64,000 bases of DNA from Paraprevotella xylaniphila YIT 11841 (GCF_000205165.1 NZ_GL883887.1:109094-173093), one strand, 5' to 3'. Counted from the stretch's first letter, positions 18,656-28,268 are shown. Notes: generated from the sequence alone by a model not told the origin. Numbers and translations are program-made.

Positions 18656-19528
18656 TTATTCAAAAGAATAACGTCGACTATAATCATCTACTGTAAGATT
18701 CCCCAATCCCCCGGTCATAAAAACAGTATCTCCGACGACCGTTCGTCCCATCCCACTCACTAAGACTACAGCCATCTGTGCCACTTCTTCAGGTTTGGCA
18801 TAACGTCCGATAGGACTGGAAACCAATGTAATGTCGGAATCGTCATCTAAATTCGACATAGATGTTTGCGTAGGCCCTGGCGCGATACTGTTCACCACAA
18901 TTCCATGCGGTGCCAAAGATTTAGCCAACCCCATGGTTAATGCCCTTATCCCCCATTTACTCAAAATATAAGGAGAATTAGCCGGTCTGAGACTGGAAGA
19001 AGATGAGATATTCAGAATATTTCCTTCTATTTCATTATCAACCATATATCTCCCGAACAATTGGGATAGAAAAAATGTTCCTTTCAAATTCGTATCAACA
19101 ACTTTATCAAAATCACTTTCCGTTACATGGGGCATAGCCGTGCTTTCCACACCGGCGTTATTCACCAGTATATCTATCTTTTTTCCTGATAACAAAGTGA
19201 GTATCTCCCTTAAACTGTCTTCAAAAGAGCTTACATCCAAATTATCCATACGATAAAAATAAACCCTATTGGGAAATCTTCCATCCAATTCCTCAAAGCA
19301 TTTTTTAAGCTTTCTTTCATCACGACCGGTCATGACCACGTATGCCCCAGCCTGCAGAAAAGCCTTTGTTATAGCCAATCCAATACCACTTGCACCTCCT
19401 GTAATCAAAGCACAACGTCCCTCAAGAAGTTCATTTGGAGATAAGGTAACTACGGTCACATGATGAACAGGAAATCCACCGATAAGAAAGCGCCCTAACC
19501 TTTTGAGATATTTTTTCCAACGTACCAT
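18656..19528 (-). CDS. Short-chain dehydrogenase/reductase
   Basis: 290 residues, NAD(P)-dependent classical SDR. The nucleotide motif is TGGASGIG (43-50), NNAG is at 123-126, and the catalytic Tyr187 and Lys191 stand in SPYILSK with the preceding Ser-rich strand (ISSSSS). An extra basic, hydrophobic segment of about 30 residues precedes the Rossmann fold. It lies seven bases from the TPP enzyme gene, suggesting it reduces the ketone that enzyme produces. It ends with a glycine-rich TGGLG loop typical of the family. Confidence 0.85.
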   Translation of the reverse strand: MVRWKKYLKRLGRFLIGGFPVHHVTVVTLSPNELLEGRCALITGGASGIGLAITKAFLQAGAYVVMTGRDERKLKKCFEELDGRFPNRVYFYRMDNLDVSSFEDSLREILTLLSGKKIDILVNNAGVESTAMPHVTESDFDKVVDTNLKGTFFLSQLFGRYMVDNEIEGNILNISSSSSLRPANSPYILSKWGIRALTMGLAKSLAPHGIVVNSIAPGPTQTSMSNLDDDSDITLVSSPIGRYAKPEEVAQMAVVLVSGMGRTVVGDTVFMTGGLGNLTVDDYSRRYSFE

Positions 19529-19529
19529 A

Positions 19530-20651
19530 TTATTTCTCTATTGAATGAATAAGATAATCCATAGACTTTTTCCGTTCCTTTTGCAAGAGATCTTGTACCA
19601 ATCCATAATTTACAGGCTTAGCCCAATCCATACCCGTATCATCATATAGCCGTCCTGTAAGCCCGAACAAATCAAGAAAATCGTGAATTCTACCATTCTG
19701 AGAGCCTTGCTCTGTATCCTTAAATCTTTTAAACACCACAAAGTCCTTTGATAAATTAACAGACAGGGCACAAGCATGAAATGAATCTGTACATACAACC
19801 TCAGCTTCCGCCACATACCGTACAAACTCATAAGGTCCTGCACTTTCATCCACCATTGCATGGTACAATTCCAAACTCCCACTCTCCAAAGACGGTAAAA
19901 GAATAATGTCTCGTACACCCAATGTTTTTTGTACTTTTACGACTTGAGACAAGTATTCTTTTCTATTCCCCACAAAGTAACATAGAATATATTTTGATGG
20001 AAGTCGAAAAGGAATATCAGCTTTCCGGGAAAAATCCAACCACTGTTGAGATGAAAGTAAAAAAGTAGGATCCAAAACCCGTGAAACATTCTTCCCCAAT
20101 AAAGATGAAAGATATCGAGCCGTATACCCTTCCCTGACTCCAATATGTTGGAATGAGAACAATAATTCTTTCACCCGGTCTTCATATTTTTTGGGAACAC
20201 AATTTGTCCCTATACTTGAAGCATAAGCAACCCGCTTCCCGCCCCCTACAAAATCCAAAAACATAAAAGAATCAAAACGATGGCAACAATTCCATATTTG
20301 ATCACTTCCCGTCATAAAAACATCTACTTCTGACAACAAACAGCGGTAATCAGATAAATTATGAACAATCCTATGATTATAATTCTCTTTATTAAAAACA
20401 TCCAATTTTTGCTGCTTGACAGTACGAGCACGGAATATTCTCTTCAACGACAAGCCATATCTCCTAATCTGATACAGTAACCAACGGAAAAAAGAGAAAG
20501 ATGTCCCATTCATAAAAACAAATGGATGCAGGATACATACGTCATAGCCCAAATCCTCCAACTTTTTATGTAGAGCATAAGATTGCAAACTTGTACCAAA
20601 ATTACCTGTTCCTAGCCAAGTCACTAATGCTATTTTTATTTTCTTATCCAT
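19530..20651 (-). CDS. Polysaccharide pyruvyl transferase family protein
   Basis: About 373 residues from ATG 20651 (MDKKIKIALVTWLGTGNFG). Family features are the N-terminal TGNFGTSLQSYAL, the middle TGSDQIWN, the strand VAYASSIG, VREGYTARYL and the C-terminal CTDSFHACALS motif. Members move a pyruvate ketal from phosphoenolpyruvate to a sugar, giving an acidic glycan. An upstream ATG at 20660 is possible but would lengthen the overlap with the flippase gene, which already ends at 20636. It is followed one base later by the SDR gene. Confidence 0.85.
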   Translation of the reverse strand: MDKKIKIALVTWLGTGNFGTSLQSYALHKKLEDLGYDVCILHPFVFMNGTSFSFFRWLLYQIRRYGLSLKRIFRARTVKQQKLDVFNKENYNHRIVHNLSDYRCLLSEVDVFMTGSDQIWNCCHRFDSFMFLDFVGGGKRVAYASSIGTNCVPKKYEDRVKELLFSFQHIGVREGYTARYLSSLLGKNVSRVLDPTFLLSSQQWLDFSRKADIPFRLPSKYILCYFVGNRKEYLSQVVKVQKTLGVRDIILLPSLESGSLELYHAMVDESAGPYEFVRYVAEAEVVCTDSFHACALSVNLSKDFVVFKRFKDTEQGSQNGRIHDFLDLFGLTGRLYDDTGMDWAKPVNYGLVQDLLQKERKKSMDYLIHSIEK

Positions 20652-22180
20652 AAAACACATTTATTTTTGACGAATGAAATCACCTTTTTTCGTTCGCTAT
20701 TGCCCATTCCAATAATCCAAGTTGAAACACAAACCGATATACAACTTGAGACAAAAACATATATAAACCGTTCTCCTCCCTCCTGAAGCGTATTAGCCAA
20801 AACAAGAGGCAAAACAAACGAAACAATTGTCACTATAACCCCTCTTCCTACAACCTGTACCACAAATGGACGTATAGGAAAACCAATCTGTCTTTTCAAT
20901 AAAAAAAGACGTACATAAACCAAATAGGTATAAACTACAACATAAGTAATGTATGCAGCAACAGGCGGAAATCCGAGTTCAAATAATCCATAACTTGCGG
21001 GAAGTACAGCACATCCTAACCCACCGACATAAATATAGAATTTCTTTATATTTCCGGTGGCCTGCGCAAGCGTCGTCAATGGTGCCCCTGGCAAATCTAC
21101 CAAGACCCCCAACATAGCCAATTGCCAAAATAACACAGCATATTCCGGTACCTCCTTCAACCAAACTCCAAGCACAAAATCAGCCTCAAGCACAAATGGG
21201 ATAAAAAAGAATAACATTAAAATATATGAATACTTCGCCCCCTGTCTCACAATCTTAAAACACGTTACAAGATCATTCTCCGCATAGGTCTTTATAATTT
21301 GAGGATTCAAAGCCGTGGTAAAATTTCCTATAAACTGCTTGACCCCATTCTCCGCCTGCCCTGCAATTCCCCTCGCAGCATTGACAACGACCCCGAAAAA
21401 CATATTAGATACAATATTAACTCCCTGGGTATTGAGTATATATGCTCCTGTACCGAGAAAATTCCATCCGGCAAAACCAAACATTTCTTTCAGCAATTTT
21501 TTATCTATGCCAAAACGGTATTTGCATTCCGTAAAATGCTTAGAACAATAACAGCCGTATATAAACCTCACTATTATTGCAGACAATGCAACTAATAAGG
21601 CATAGAAAAAAAGCTTATCAAACGATGAAATCACAATAGCATATGCAGCAGACAATCTGAGTAGAGCCTCAATGATACCCACATAGGCAAAAACATTCAT
21701 TCTCTCGTGAGCTATTATAATGGCGTTATAAGGTAAACTTATCAACTGAACAACAAAAGTCAACAATGAGAATTGCAATACCCAAAAAGCCACATTCAAA
21801 CGTTCTGGAGGTATCTGCATCCGATTAAACAAGAACCATCCTCCTAATAATTCTGTCAAAAGTACGACCAAAAACGAGAGAAGAAATTGTATATTGACAC
21901 TTGTAGAAAAAACAAGCCCTAATTTTGCCTTATTATGATTGCCTATTTCAAAAGTCAAATATCTTGTAATAGCATTAGATAATGAAGCTGATATGATTGA
22001 AAACATTATTACTACGCCACCGACTATATTATAGATTCCAAAATCGTCTACCCCAAGGGCATCCAATGTTACCCTGGAAGTGTATAAATTCACAATCATG
22101 ATAAAGAATGTGCGTATATAAAGCATCAATGTGTTTTTGGCGATGCGTTTACTATTCTGAGCCTCTTTATTAGTATCCAT
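20636..22180 (-). CDS. Wzx-type polysaccharide flippase
   Basis: 514 residues with about 12-14 hydrophobic helices. The N-terminal region RIAKNTLMLYIRTFFIMIVNLYTSRVTL, read in two halves, is typical of the MATE/oligosaccharide flippase superfamily. It would carry the finished undecaprenyl-linked repeat unit to the periplasmic side for polymerisation by the Wzy-like protein at 22365. It is the first gene of the second transcription unit, with a promoter in the preceding 184-base gap. Its end overlaps the pyruvyl transferase start by about 16 bases. Confidence 0.87.
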   Translation of the reverse strand: MDTNKEAQNSKRIAKNTLMLYIRTFFIMIVNLYTSRVTLDALGVDDFGIYNIVGGVVIMFSIISASLSNAITRYLTFEIGNHNKAKLGLVFSTSVNIQFLLSFLVVLLTELLGGWFLFNRMQIPPERLNVAFWVLQFSLLTFVVQLISLPYNAIIIAHERMNVFAYVGIIEALLRLSAAYAIVISSFDKLFFYALLVALSAIIVRFIYGCYCSKHFTECKYRFGIDKKLLKEMFGFAGWNFLGTGAYILNTQGVNIVSNMFFGVVVNAARGIAGQAENGVKQFIGNFTTALNPQIIKTYAENDLVTCFKIVRQGAKYSYILMLFFFIPFVLEADFVLGVWLKEVPEYAVLFWQLAMLGVLVDLPGAPLTTLAQATGNIKKFYIYVGGLGCAVLPASYGLFELGFPPVAAYITYVVVYTYLVYVRLFLLKRQIGFPIRPFVVQVVGRGVIVTIVSFVLPLVLANTLQEGGERFIYVFVSSCISVCVSTWIIGMGNSERKKVISFVKNKCVLWIRK

Positions 22181-22267
22181 AAATAATCATTAAGGAAGCT
22201 ACACACAAGTACATATTTCCTTCATCTTAGCACCCTCTGCCACCTTCCATTTTTTTCTCCTTTTTGG

Positions 22268-22296
22268 CAAAGTTACGAAAAAGTATTGATTATCAA
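22268..22296 (-). promoter_or_regulatory. Internal promoter of the polysaccharide cluster
   Basis: On the minus strand, TAACTTTG (22268-22275) is a full -7 match, with TTG 18 bases upstream (22294-22296). It lies in the only sizeable gap of the cluster and about 85 bases before the flippase start, implying that the genes 22180 to 12864 form their own unit. Confidence 0.55.
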
Positions 22297-22364
22297 CATC
22301 TGATTTCAAGAAAAACCATTTCCAACCCTTTAGAAACATACCGCACTGACAAAAAGCACTATAT

Positions 22365-23399
22365 TTAAATGTATATGACTTGATTATAGAAAACCCCGAT
22401 AAACAAAAACACTAAAGCAATTACACCGACAATTGCTTTCGATGCATAATCCGGTTTTATAGTATAATATAAAAGAGGAAATAGTATCACTTCTACCACT
22501 CCCAACAACTCACTCAAACGAAATGCAAAAACAGGCAGATTATAAAAAAGTATAAACGCAGCCAAAGACAAAATCTCAACTTTCAGAAGAATAACCACAA
22601 ACGGATTAAAACGAGCAATCAACTCACACTTCCAAAGCAAAAAATAAGTGATAACTATTTTTACCAAAAAGACTAAATTAAAAACATTTATCTCATCCCA
22701 TAATCCTTGTTCCTGTAAAGAACGGTAAATCTCCATTTTTTCTTCTATATAAGGAATAGGAAGCATCAATAAAAAATCCATCTTCAAAAAATATATCAGA
22801 TAGCAAAAAGGTATGATTGATGCATAAAATATATATTGCCACTTTTTAAAAATCTCATTAGAAAAAAAAACAAAACACACAAGAATTCCGGCAGTATAAT
22901 GAAAACAAGTTGCACAAAAAATGCATAACAAATACCTAAATCGGTCTCCGGTCCTCAAATATTGAAGTGCAAATAAAAAGAAACCAGACGCAACCCCTAC
23001 CCTTATCTGATTCATACCATGGAGCAAATAATAATTACTCAAGTAAACCAAAAGAGACAGAAAATATAAATCGGTCAATCTTCTTATGGATAGAATCTGA
23101 AGTGACAACGCCAATATAGCATAAATCAGAAATAAAAAGACGACATTATCAAACACATAATAGACCAGATAAGACAACAAGACGAACGATATTTCTGTTG
23201 TAATATCATAACTACTGTTATAGAGATTCACATAATTAGAATAATCATGGTCTATATCACTCGGCCGAAATCCTGCCACAAGAGCCATTCCCCCTCCTAT
23301 TAAAATCAATAAAAGCAACTTAATAGAAGAATCGAGTCTTTCTTCTATAAAAGCCACTGACATTATAAAACAAAATAGGAAAAGTATTATGAAAATCAT
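22365..23399 (-). CDS. Wzy/EpsG-type polysaccharide polymerase
   Basis: 344 residues, almost entirely hydrophobic, with about ten membrane helices. The order GMALVAGFRPSDIDHDYSNY followed later by LHGMNQIRVGVASGFFLFA matches the EpsG branch of polymerases; the conserved region is the Arg-x-Gly-x-Ala helix. In a Wzx/Wzy system it joins repeat units in the periplasm. One base separates it from the Wzz gene. Function is assigned from topology and neighbours because such proteins have little sequence similarity. Confidence 0.78.
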   Translation of the reverse strand: MIFIILFLFCFIMSVAFIEERLDSSIKLLLLILIGGGMALVAGFRPSDIDHDYSNYVNLYNSSYDITTEISFVLLSYLVYYVFDNVVFLFLIYAILALSLQILSIRRLTDLYFLSLLVYLSNYYLLHGMNQIRVGVASGFFLFALQYLRTGDRFRYLLCIFCATCFHYTAGILVCFVFFSNEIFKKWQYIFYASIIPFCYLIYFLKMDFLLMLPIPYIEEKMEIYRSLQEQGLWDEINVFNLVFLVKIVITYFLLWKCELIARFNPFVVILLKVEILSLAAFILFYNLPVFAFRLSELLGVVEVILFPLLYYTIKPDYASKAIVGVIALVFLFIGVFYNQVIYI

Positions 23400-23400
23400 T

Positions 23401-24480
23401 TTATTCCGGCATCTTCAATTCTTTTTTCTTTAACATCTGTTCTCTTCCATATACATATAAAGAGGAACATAAAAAAGCAAAGAATACACAACCCACAACA
23501 ATTAACATACGTTTAGGAGAGGAAGGACGCAAAGGCACTGTCACAGAATTCACGACCGTAAAAGATGGAGTTTTTTCCTGCAGTTTGGCTTTAGCGATTT
23601 GAACTTGCTGGACCCATTGGCTATAGGAAGTATACGACAATTGCAATTGATTCTCCAAGAAATCTTGCTGAGACATGTAAGACTGTAATACGGCACCCTT
23701 ATGCGTATCACAATATTCAGAATATACACGTTGAGCTGCTTCGTAATCCTTTTGGCTCTCATTAAGCATTTTTTCAAAATAAACAAGATCATTACGTGCT
23801 TTGCTTGTCTTATACTCAATAATAAAATCTTGTAATCTCTGTTTGACCGAATCTGTCATCGTCGCAGCCACAAGGGCATCTTGTGCCGTAAAACCTATTG
23901 TGATTACGCTTGTTTTTTTGTCTACAGAACAAGATATATTATCCGAAATCATTTTACAGATATTAGATTCATCCTCCGTCAACCAAAAAGAATCTGTTCC
24001 TTCTGAATTAACTTGCTCTTCTTTTTTGGGGAAAATACTCTTAATAAAAGAATTTATATAAGAAAAACCGGCACTCCACCACGGGCGTTCCTGATGCACA
24101 GCAAAATAATCATATAATGTAGTCTTTATCTCTCCGTCCGCTGTTTGAACTTTCACATCAAACAGCGACACAAGGAAATCCGTAGAATTCAACACGTCTG
24201 GATAAATCTCGGGATAAAGAGCATCTCCATTCATACTACTACCCAAATTCAGTCCAACCATACTCGCTAAAGAGCCTATATTACCAGACAAGGATGCACC
24301 CGACGATATTTCCGGTGCCAAAGTCACGGTGGCGTTATATCCACGTGGTATACTACATACATATATAACAGCCACAACTGAGACTATGCCACAAATCTTA
24401 GCAATACATAATCTTTGTTTGAATAATACTTGAAAAATTTCTACCAAATCTATTGGCTGAGGTTCCTTTTTTGGGTCCAT
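23401..24480 (-). CDS. Wzz-type chain length determinant protein (no kinase domain)
   Basis: 359 residues. A membrane helix at 24-43 and another near the C-terminus (MLIVVGCVFFAFLCSSLYVYG, read in part) flank a periplasmic domain with coiled coil (KARNDLVYFEKMLNESQ region). The proline-rich segment before the second helix (VTVPLRPSSPKRM) is the usual Wzz signature. Unlike the protein at 2795, it has no cytoplasmic tyrosine kinase. It is placed between the OPX exporter and the polymerase, as expected for a co-polymerase setting chain length. Confidence 0.88.
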   Translation of the reverse strand: MDPKKEPQPIDLVEIFQVLFKQRLCIAKICGIVSVVAVIYVCSIPRGYNATVTLAPEISSGASLSGNIGSLASMVGLNLGSSMNGDALYPEIYPDVLNSTDFLVSLFDVKVQTADGEIKTTLYDYFAVHQERPWWSAGFSYINSFIKSIFPKKEEQVNSEGTDSFWLTEDESNICKMISDNISCSVDKKTSVITIGFTAQDALVAATMTDSVKQRLQDFIIEYKTSKARNDLVYFEKMLNESQKDYEAAQRVYSEYCDTHKGAVLQSYMSQQDFLENQLQLSYTSYSQWVQQVQIAKAKLQEKTPSFTVVNSVTVPLRPSSPKRMLIVVGCVFFAFLCSSLYVYGREQMLKKKELKMPE

Positions 24481-24486
24481 AATGCA

Positions 24487-27036
24487 TTATTTAAGTATAT
24501 TCACTAACGTTGCAATCATTGTAGCAATTGAAGCCGTAGAGGTCCCTATCGTCATCATCTCCTGTGGTGTCATCTTATTACGCTGTGGTTTAGTCGGAAC
24601 CACAATCTCACACCCAGGCTGGATGGATTTGCTTGAACGACGTCCTAACTGCTCTACAGAACCATTCATATAAATGGTATACACACGGGACTTATGCGCA
24701 CGGTCGGCATAACCTCCAGCGCGTTTAATATAGTAGCTGAGCGGTTTTCCTTTCTCATAATTAATGGAAATAGGATACATCACTTCCCCACTGATCTTTA
24801 CCGTATTCGAAAATTGAGGTACCACCAACTCATCCCCTTCACGCAAACGCACATCGTCCAAACTTCCCGGATTCTTCATCGCCTTCTCTAAATTAATGGC
24901 AACAGGATAAGTATCCCCCAAATCCAACTTCAAATTCAAAATTGAATCTGCTTGCGCCATATTAAATTCTTTTTCCGAACGCAAGCTTTCTTCATAAACT
25001 TGTATTTGGGAAGCCTTCATAGCACTTTCACGTTGCTTTTTTTCTTCTTCTGTCAACAAACGTTGCAGACGGGCTCCTTTTGCATAAGCCAAAGAAGACA
25101 AGCCTCCAGCCGCCTTTACCAAATCACTCAAACGATAATCTTTATTATCCATGGCATAACTTCCGGAAAAGTTCACGGCACCACTCACTTTCACATTGCG
25201 CTGTTCCGAATAAGCCGGACTTTTACGCACAAAAACCTCATCGTACGGTTGGAGATGAAAGTCCTGACCGTCACCCATCACCAAACCGTCACGGAGAGAA
25301 AAGCTATAAGTCTCTGACAGTTTCTCATCATCGGTCACCGCATCCGGATTCTTGATACGGCGGAACACATCGACTTTCGCCATGGAGGCTGCCTCCGTAA
25401 ACCCTCCGGCCTGAAGTACAAGGTCTTCTATCGTCGTATTGTCCGCATACTGATAGATACCTGGAAAATTAACCTCACCATCAATTGTCAATGTCCGCTC
25501 CCCTTTCATATCCAACGAACTTGGAATAAACAAAATATCATTCTTACGCAAAGGGATATCGGCTACCGTCCCGTCCATAATACCTTCCACATCCACGGAT
25601 AAAGCTTCCATCGTCAGGTCTTCCTTTTGACGGTGCATTACAGCCCGTTTAAGAAAAGCATCTTCACGCAACCCATCGGCCGCTTTAATCAGCTGGCGTA
25701 CAGTCTTGATGCTCCCATCCATCTGATATTGTCCGGGATGGAACACAGCTCCGCGTATTTCTGCCATATTGGAAAAACGAGGAATAACCGAATCTACATA
25801 TAAAGAATCTCCGTCTTTCAATAAAAAACCGTTCATTTCAAACTCATCCACCGTATACACGGAATACTCTCGTCCGCTTTTACGTATCAGACGCACATTA
25901 TCCGTATAAGCGTCCCCGGCAAACCCTCCGGCATAATCCAAAATACGGGAGACGCTTTCGTTTTCTTTCATTTCATAAAACATAGGACGCTTCACCTTGC
26001 CCCGTATATTCACCAAGCATTCGTACGGCCCTACCACAATCACATCGTTATCCGCCAAACGGATATCCCCCTTTGTATTCCCGTTCAGAATGTAATCATA
26101 GACATCGATGGTTGAAACCACACGTCCCTGACGGAATACTTTTATATCGCGTAACGTCCCGATTTCACTGATTCCCCCGGCCGCATACAACGCATTGAAA
26201 GCAGAAGATAAGGCACTCAACGTATAAGTCCCCGGTACCATCACCTCACCCATCACCTGTACTTGTATAGATCGTGTCTCCCCAACGGTCAAGGTTATGT
26301 TGGAATTCGCATAAAAACGACCTAATTGCTTTTTAACATACTCGTTAGCCTCTTTTACAGTCATTCCGGCTAATGCCAAAGGCCCAACCCCCTCTATTGT
26401 CACAGTTCCGTCGGGCGACACCGTCCCCTCGAAAGTAGTCTGTGAAGCCCCCCATACGTCTATAATTACAGCATCACCGGCTCCCAGGCGATAGTTTGCC
26501 GGAGTCGGTATATTCATGCTCGGCTCAAAAGTCAGCATTTCATTATTGAAGATATTACGGCCAAAGACTTGACGGTCGTCTTCCTTGAAATAATTACGAT
26601 AATAAATCAATGAGTCTATATCCATAAACCCTATCTCTTCGTTGAGTTGTTGGCCCTTCAGTGTTTTATCCTCTCCATCCTTTATTTCACGTCGCGAACG
26701 AACCATATAACCATTCTGTTTCTGGCGTTCATCCCGTGTCTTTTCTTTGTTGGTCCTCAAGCGGGACGTTCCACTTTTGGGTTGAGTCGTTCCGGTCAAG
26801 TCCAAAGCTCCGGGCTGCTTTTGTTCTGCCTCATATTTTTTACGAATACGCCGCAACTGATCTACCGTTACACCTTTTTGAAGCAATTGGGAAACAATAT
26901 ATTGTTGGTCTTTCCCTTTCTCCTGCTGTTCCATGACATAACGTACCACCTGATCGTCCGACATGGATTGAGAAAAAATAAATTGAAACCCAAAAAACGC
27001 CAAACAGGCTAGCAATATCCTCCTTGCCATATACAT
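24487..27036 (-). CDS. Outer-membrane polysaccharide export protein (OPX, poly-export plus SLBB repeats)
   Basis: About 849 residues with a signal peptide (MARRILLACLAFFGFQFIFS). After a charged N-terminal part comes the polysaccharide-export domain (YRLGAGDAVIIDVWGAS and VSPDGTVTIEGVGPLALAG), then several SLBB beta-grasp repeats, recognisable by phrases such as VQVMGEVMVPGTY, VNIRGKVKRPMFY, AEIRGAVFHPGQY, LTIDGEVNFPGIY, VKVSGAVNFSGSY and VKISGEVMYPISI. A C-terminal hydrophobic helix (TASIATMIATLVNILK) follows. It forms the exit channel for the glycan. ATG 27036 overlaps the previous gene's TGA by one base; ATG 27030 is also possible. It is much longer than Wza (about 380). Confidence 0.9.
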   Translation of the reverse strand: MYMARRILLACLAFFGFQFIFSQSMSDDQVVRYVMEQQEKGKDQQYIVSQLLQKGVTVDQLRRIRKKYEAEQKQPGALDLTGTTQPKSGTSRLRTNKEKTRDERQKQNGYMVRSRREIKDGEDKTLKGQQLNEEIGFMDIDSLIYYRNYFKEDDRQVFGRNIFNNEMLTFEPSMNIPTPANYRLGAGDAVIIDVWGASQTTFEGTVSPDGTVTIEGVGPLALAGMTVKEANEYVKKQLGRFYANSNITLTVGETRSIQVQVMGEVMVPGTYTLSALSSAFNALYAAGGISEIGTLRDIKVFRQGRVVSTIDVYDYILNGNTKGDIRLADNDVIVVGPYECLVNIRGKVKRPMFYEMKENESVSRILDYAGGFAGDAYTDNVRLIRKSGREYSVYTVDEFEMNGFLLKDGDSLYVDSVIPRFSNMAEIRGAVFHPGQYQMDGSIKTVRQLIKAADGLREDAFLKRAVMHRQKEDLTMEALSVDVEGIMDGTVADIPLRKNDILFIPSSLDMKGERTLTIDGEVNFPGIYQYADNTTIEDLVLQAGGFTEAASMAKVDVFRRIKNPDAVTDDEKLSETYSFSLRDGLVMGDGQDFHLQPYDEVFVRKSPAYSEQRNVKVSGAVNFSGSYAMDNKDYRLSDLVKAAGGLSSLAYAKGARLQRLLTEEEKKQRESAMKASQIQVYEESLRSEKEFNMAQADSILNLKLDLGDTYPVAINLEKAMKNPGSLDDVRLREGDELVVPQFSNTVKISGEVMYPISINYEKGKPLSYYIKRAGGYADRAHKSRVYTIYMNGSVEQLGRRSSKSIQPGCEIVVPTKPQRNKMTPQEMMTIGTSTASIATMIATLVNILK

Positions 27037-27680
27037 CAAAATTTCTTTCCTTTTAAAATAAAAACGACAGTGGTCAAAATAATTTTTATATCTAAAAACA
27101 ACGAACGCTGTTGCAAATATTCTAAATCCATTTGCAAACGAACCAGCATTTTTTGCATCGAATCCGTATATCCATTATATAAAGTAGCCATGGAAGTCAA
27201 TCCCGGACGCATCAAATAAATATAATCATAATCAGGATTCTCCTTTCTAATCAAATCAATAAAGTAACGCCGTTCAGGACGAGGACCCACAAACGCCATA
27301 TCCCCCCGAAAAACATTCCACAACTGAGGTAATTCATCCAAATGATGTTCACGCAAAAATCTACCTACAGGAGTTAACCTATCATCCCCTTTCTTCGCCA
27401 AACAAGGTTTCCCGTCCTTCTCTGAATCAACTCTCATTGTCCGGAATTTCAATATATAAAAAGGTTTTCCCTTGTACCCTATTCGTTCCTGTCTAAACAA
27501 TACAGGTCCATCACCTTGCCTTTTTAATAAAAAATAAACTAATAAAAAAACTGGAGACAACACTATCAAACCCAACAAAGCAAATATGGTATCAAGACCT
27601 TTTTTAATGGCTCGTTCCACCCAATTCATCCCATCACAAATCTCCATATTGACAGACATCTGACTCATTTTCCAATTCAT
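27036..27680 (-). CDS. Glycan-initiating sugar transferase (short PglC/WbaP-type)
   Basis: 214 residues: one membrane helix (TIFALLGLIVLSPVFLLVYFL region) then the bacterial sugar transferase domain with GPVLFRQERIGYKG, LKFRTMRVDSEKDG, REHHLDELPQLWNVFRGDM and AFVGPRPE. It places the first sugar phosphate on undecaprenyl phosphate. It is the first gene of the minus-strand cluster and so commits the whole locus. A second, longer enzyme of this kind is encoded at 5507, so two initiating steps exist within the window. Confidence 0.9.
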   Translation of the reverse strand: MNWKMSQMSVNMEICDGMNWVERAIKKGLDTIFALLGLIVLSPVFLLVYFLLKRQGDGPVLFRQERIGYKGKPFYILKFRTMRVDSEKDGKPCLAKKGDDRLTPVGRFLREHHLDELPQLWNVFRGDMAFVGPRPERRYFIDLIRKENPDYDYIYLMRPGLTSMATLYNGYTDSMQKMLVRLQMDLEYLQQRSLFLDIKIILTTVVFILKGKKF

Positions 27681-27728
27681 TAAATCTAATTTATCTAAGT
27701 ATAAAACTCCACAAGAGTGAAATTATTG

Positions 27729-27759
27729 CAAAATAACGATATTTTTTTTTCTCTCACAA
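27729..27759 (-). promoter_or_regulatory. Promoter of the polysaccharide operon
   Basis: On the minus strand TTG (27757-27759), a 20-base spacer, then TTATTTTG (27729-27736), one mismatch from TAnnTTTG. The predicted start gives a leader of about 40 bases to ATG 27680. No invertible repeats typical of phase-variable capsule promoters are seen around it. Confidence 0.55.
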
Positions 27760-27841
27760 GTAATGACTTAACCGTGTAGAAAAAATAAAGAACCGGAGAA
27801 AAAATAACAGCATGTTTATGCCTTTATTCAAAAGAATATCT

Positions 27842-27849
27842 TATCTTTG
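27842..27849 (+). promoter_or_regulatory. -7 box of the tmRNA gene
   Basis: TATCTTTG, a full consensus match, lies 14 bases before the mature 5' end of tmRNA. Confidence 0.65.
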
Positions 27850-27863
27850 CAATTCAAACATCC

Positions 27864-28259
27864 GGGGTTGACATGGATTTGACAGCAGGATGGAATGGTA
27901 CGTAAGCACGCAGAGGGTCGGTGATTTCCTCTATAATCTCAGTTACCAAGAATTTATCTGGCGAAAACAACTACGCTCTCGCTGCGTGATCGAAGTATAG
28001 TAGATTACCTTTATTTCGGCACCAGGTGCTGAAACGAGACATCACTCGGAAGCTGTGGCTCCGAAGCATTCCGGAAAAGTGGTGCAGCTAAATCGGAGAT
28101 AGTCGTCCGTGGCCTTGCACGGACGGTGAAATCTTAAAGGATAAGGCGTAAATGGGTGGCTCGGGTCTTGTTTGCGCACGAAAACCGAAGGCCGGGATAA
28201 GCGTGTAGAAAGCGTATGGTTTCCCTGTTTGGACGAGGGTTCGATTCCCTCCAGCTCCA
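27864..28259 (+). ncRNA. ssrA: Transfer-messenger RNA
   Basis: Rescues stalled ribosomes. The 5' end GGGGTTGACATGGATTTGAC and the 3' end with the T-arm GGTTCGATTCC and CAGCTCC form the alanine-tRNA-like half; the first seven bases pair with the last seven before the discriminator A at 28259. The reading frame on the RNA ends GENNYALAA then TGA (about 27961-27990). CCA is not encoded. The length of about 396 bases is normal. A terminator hairpin follows. Confidence 0.97.
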
Positions 28260-28268
28260 CAAATTTGA

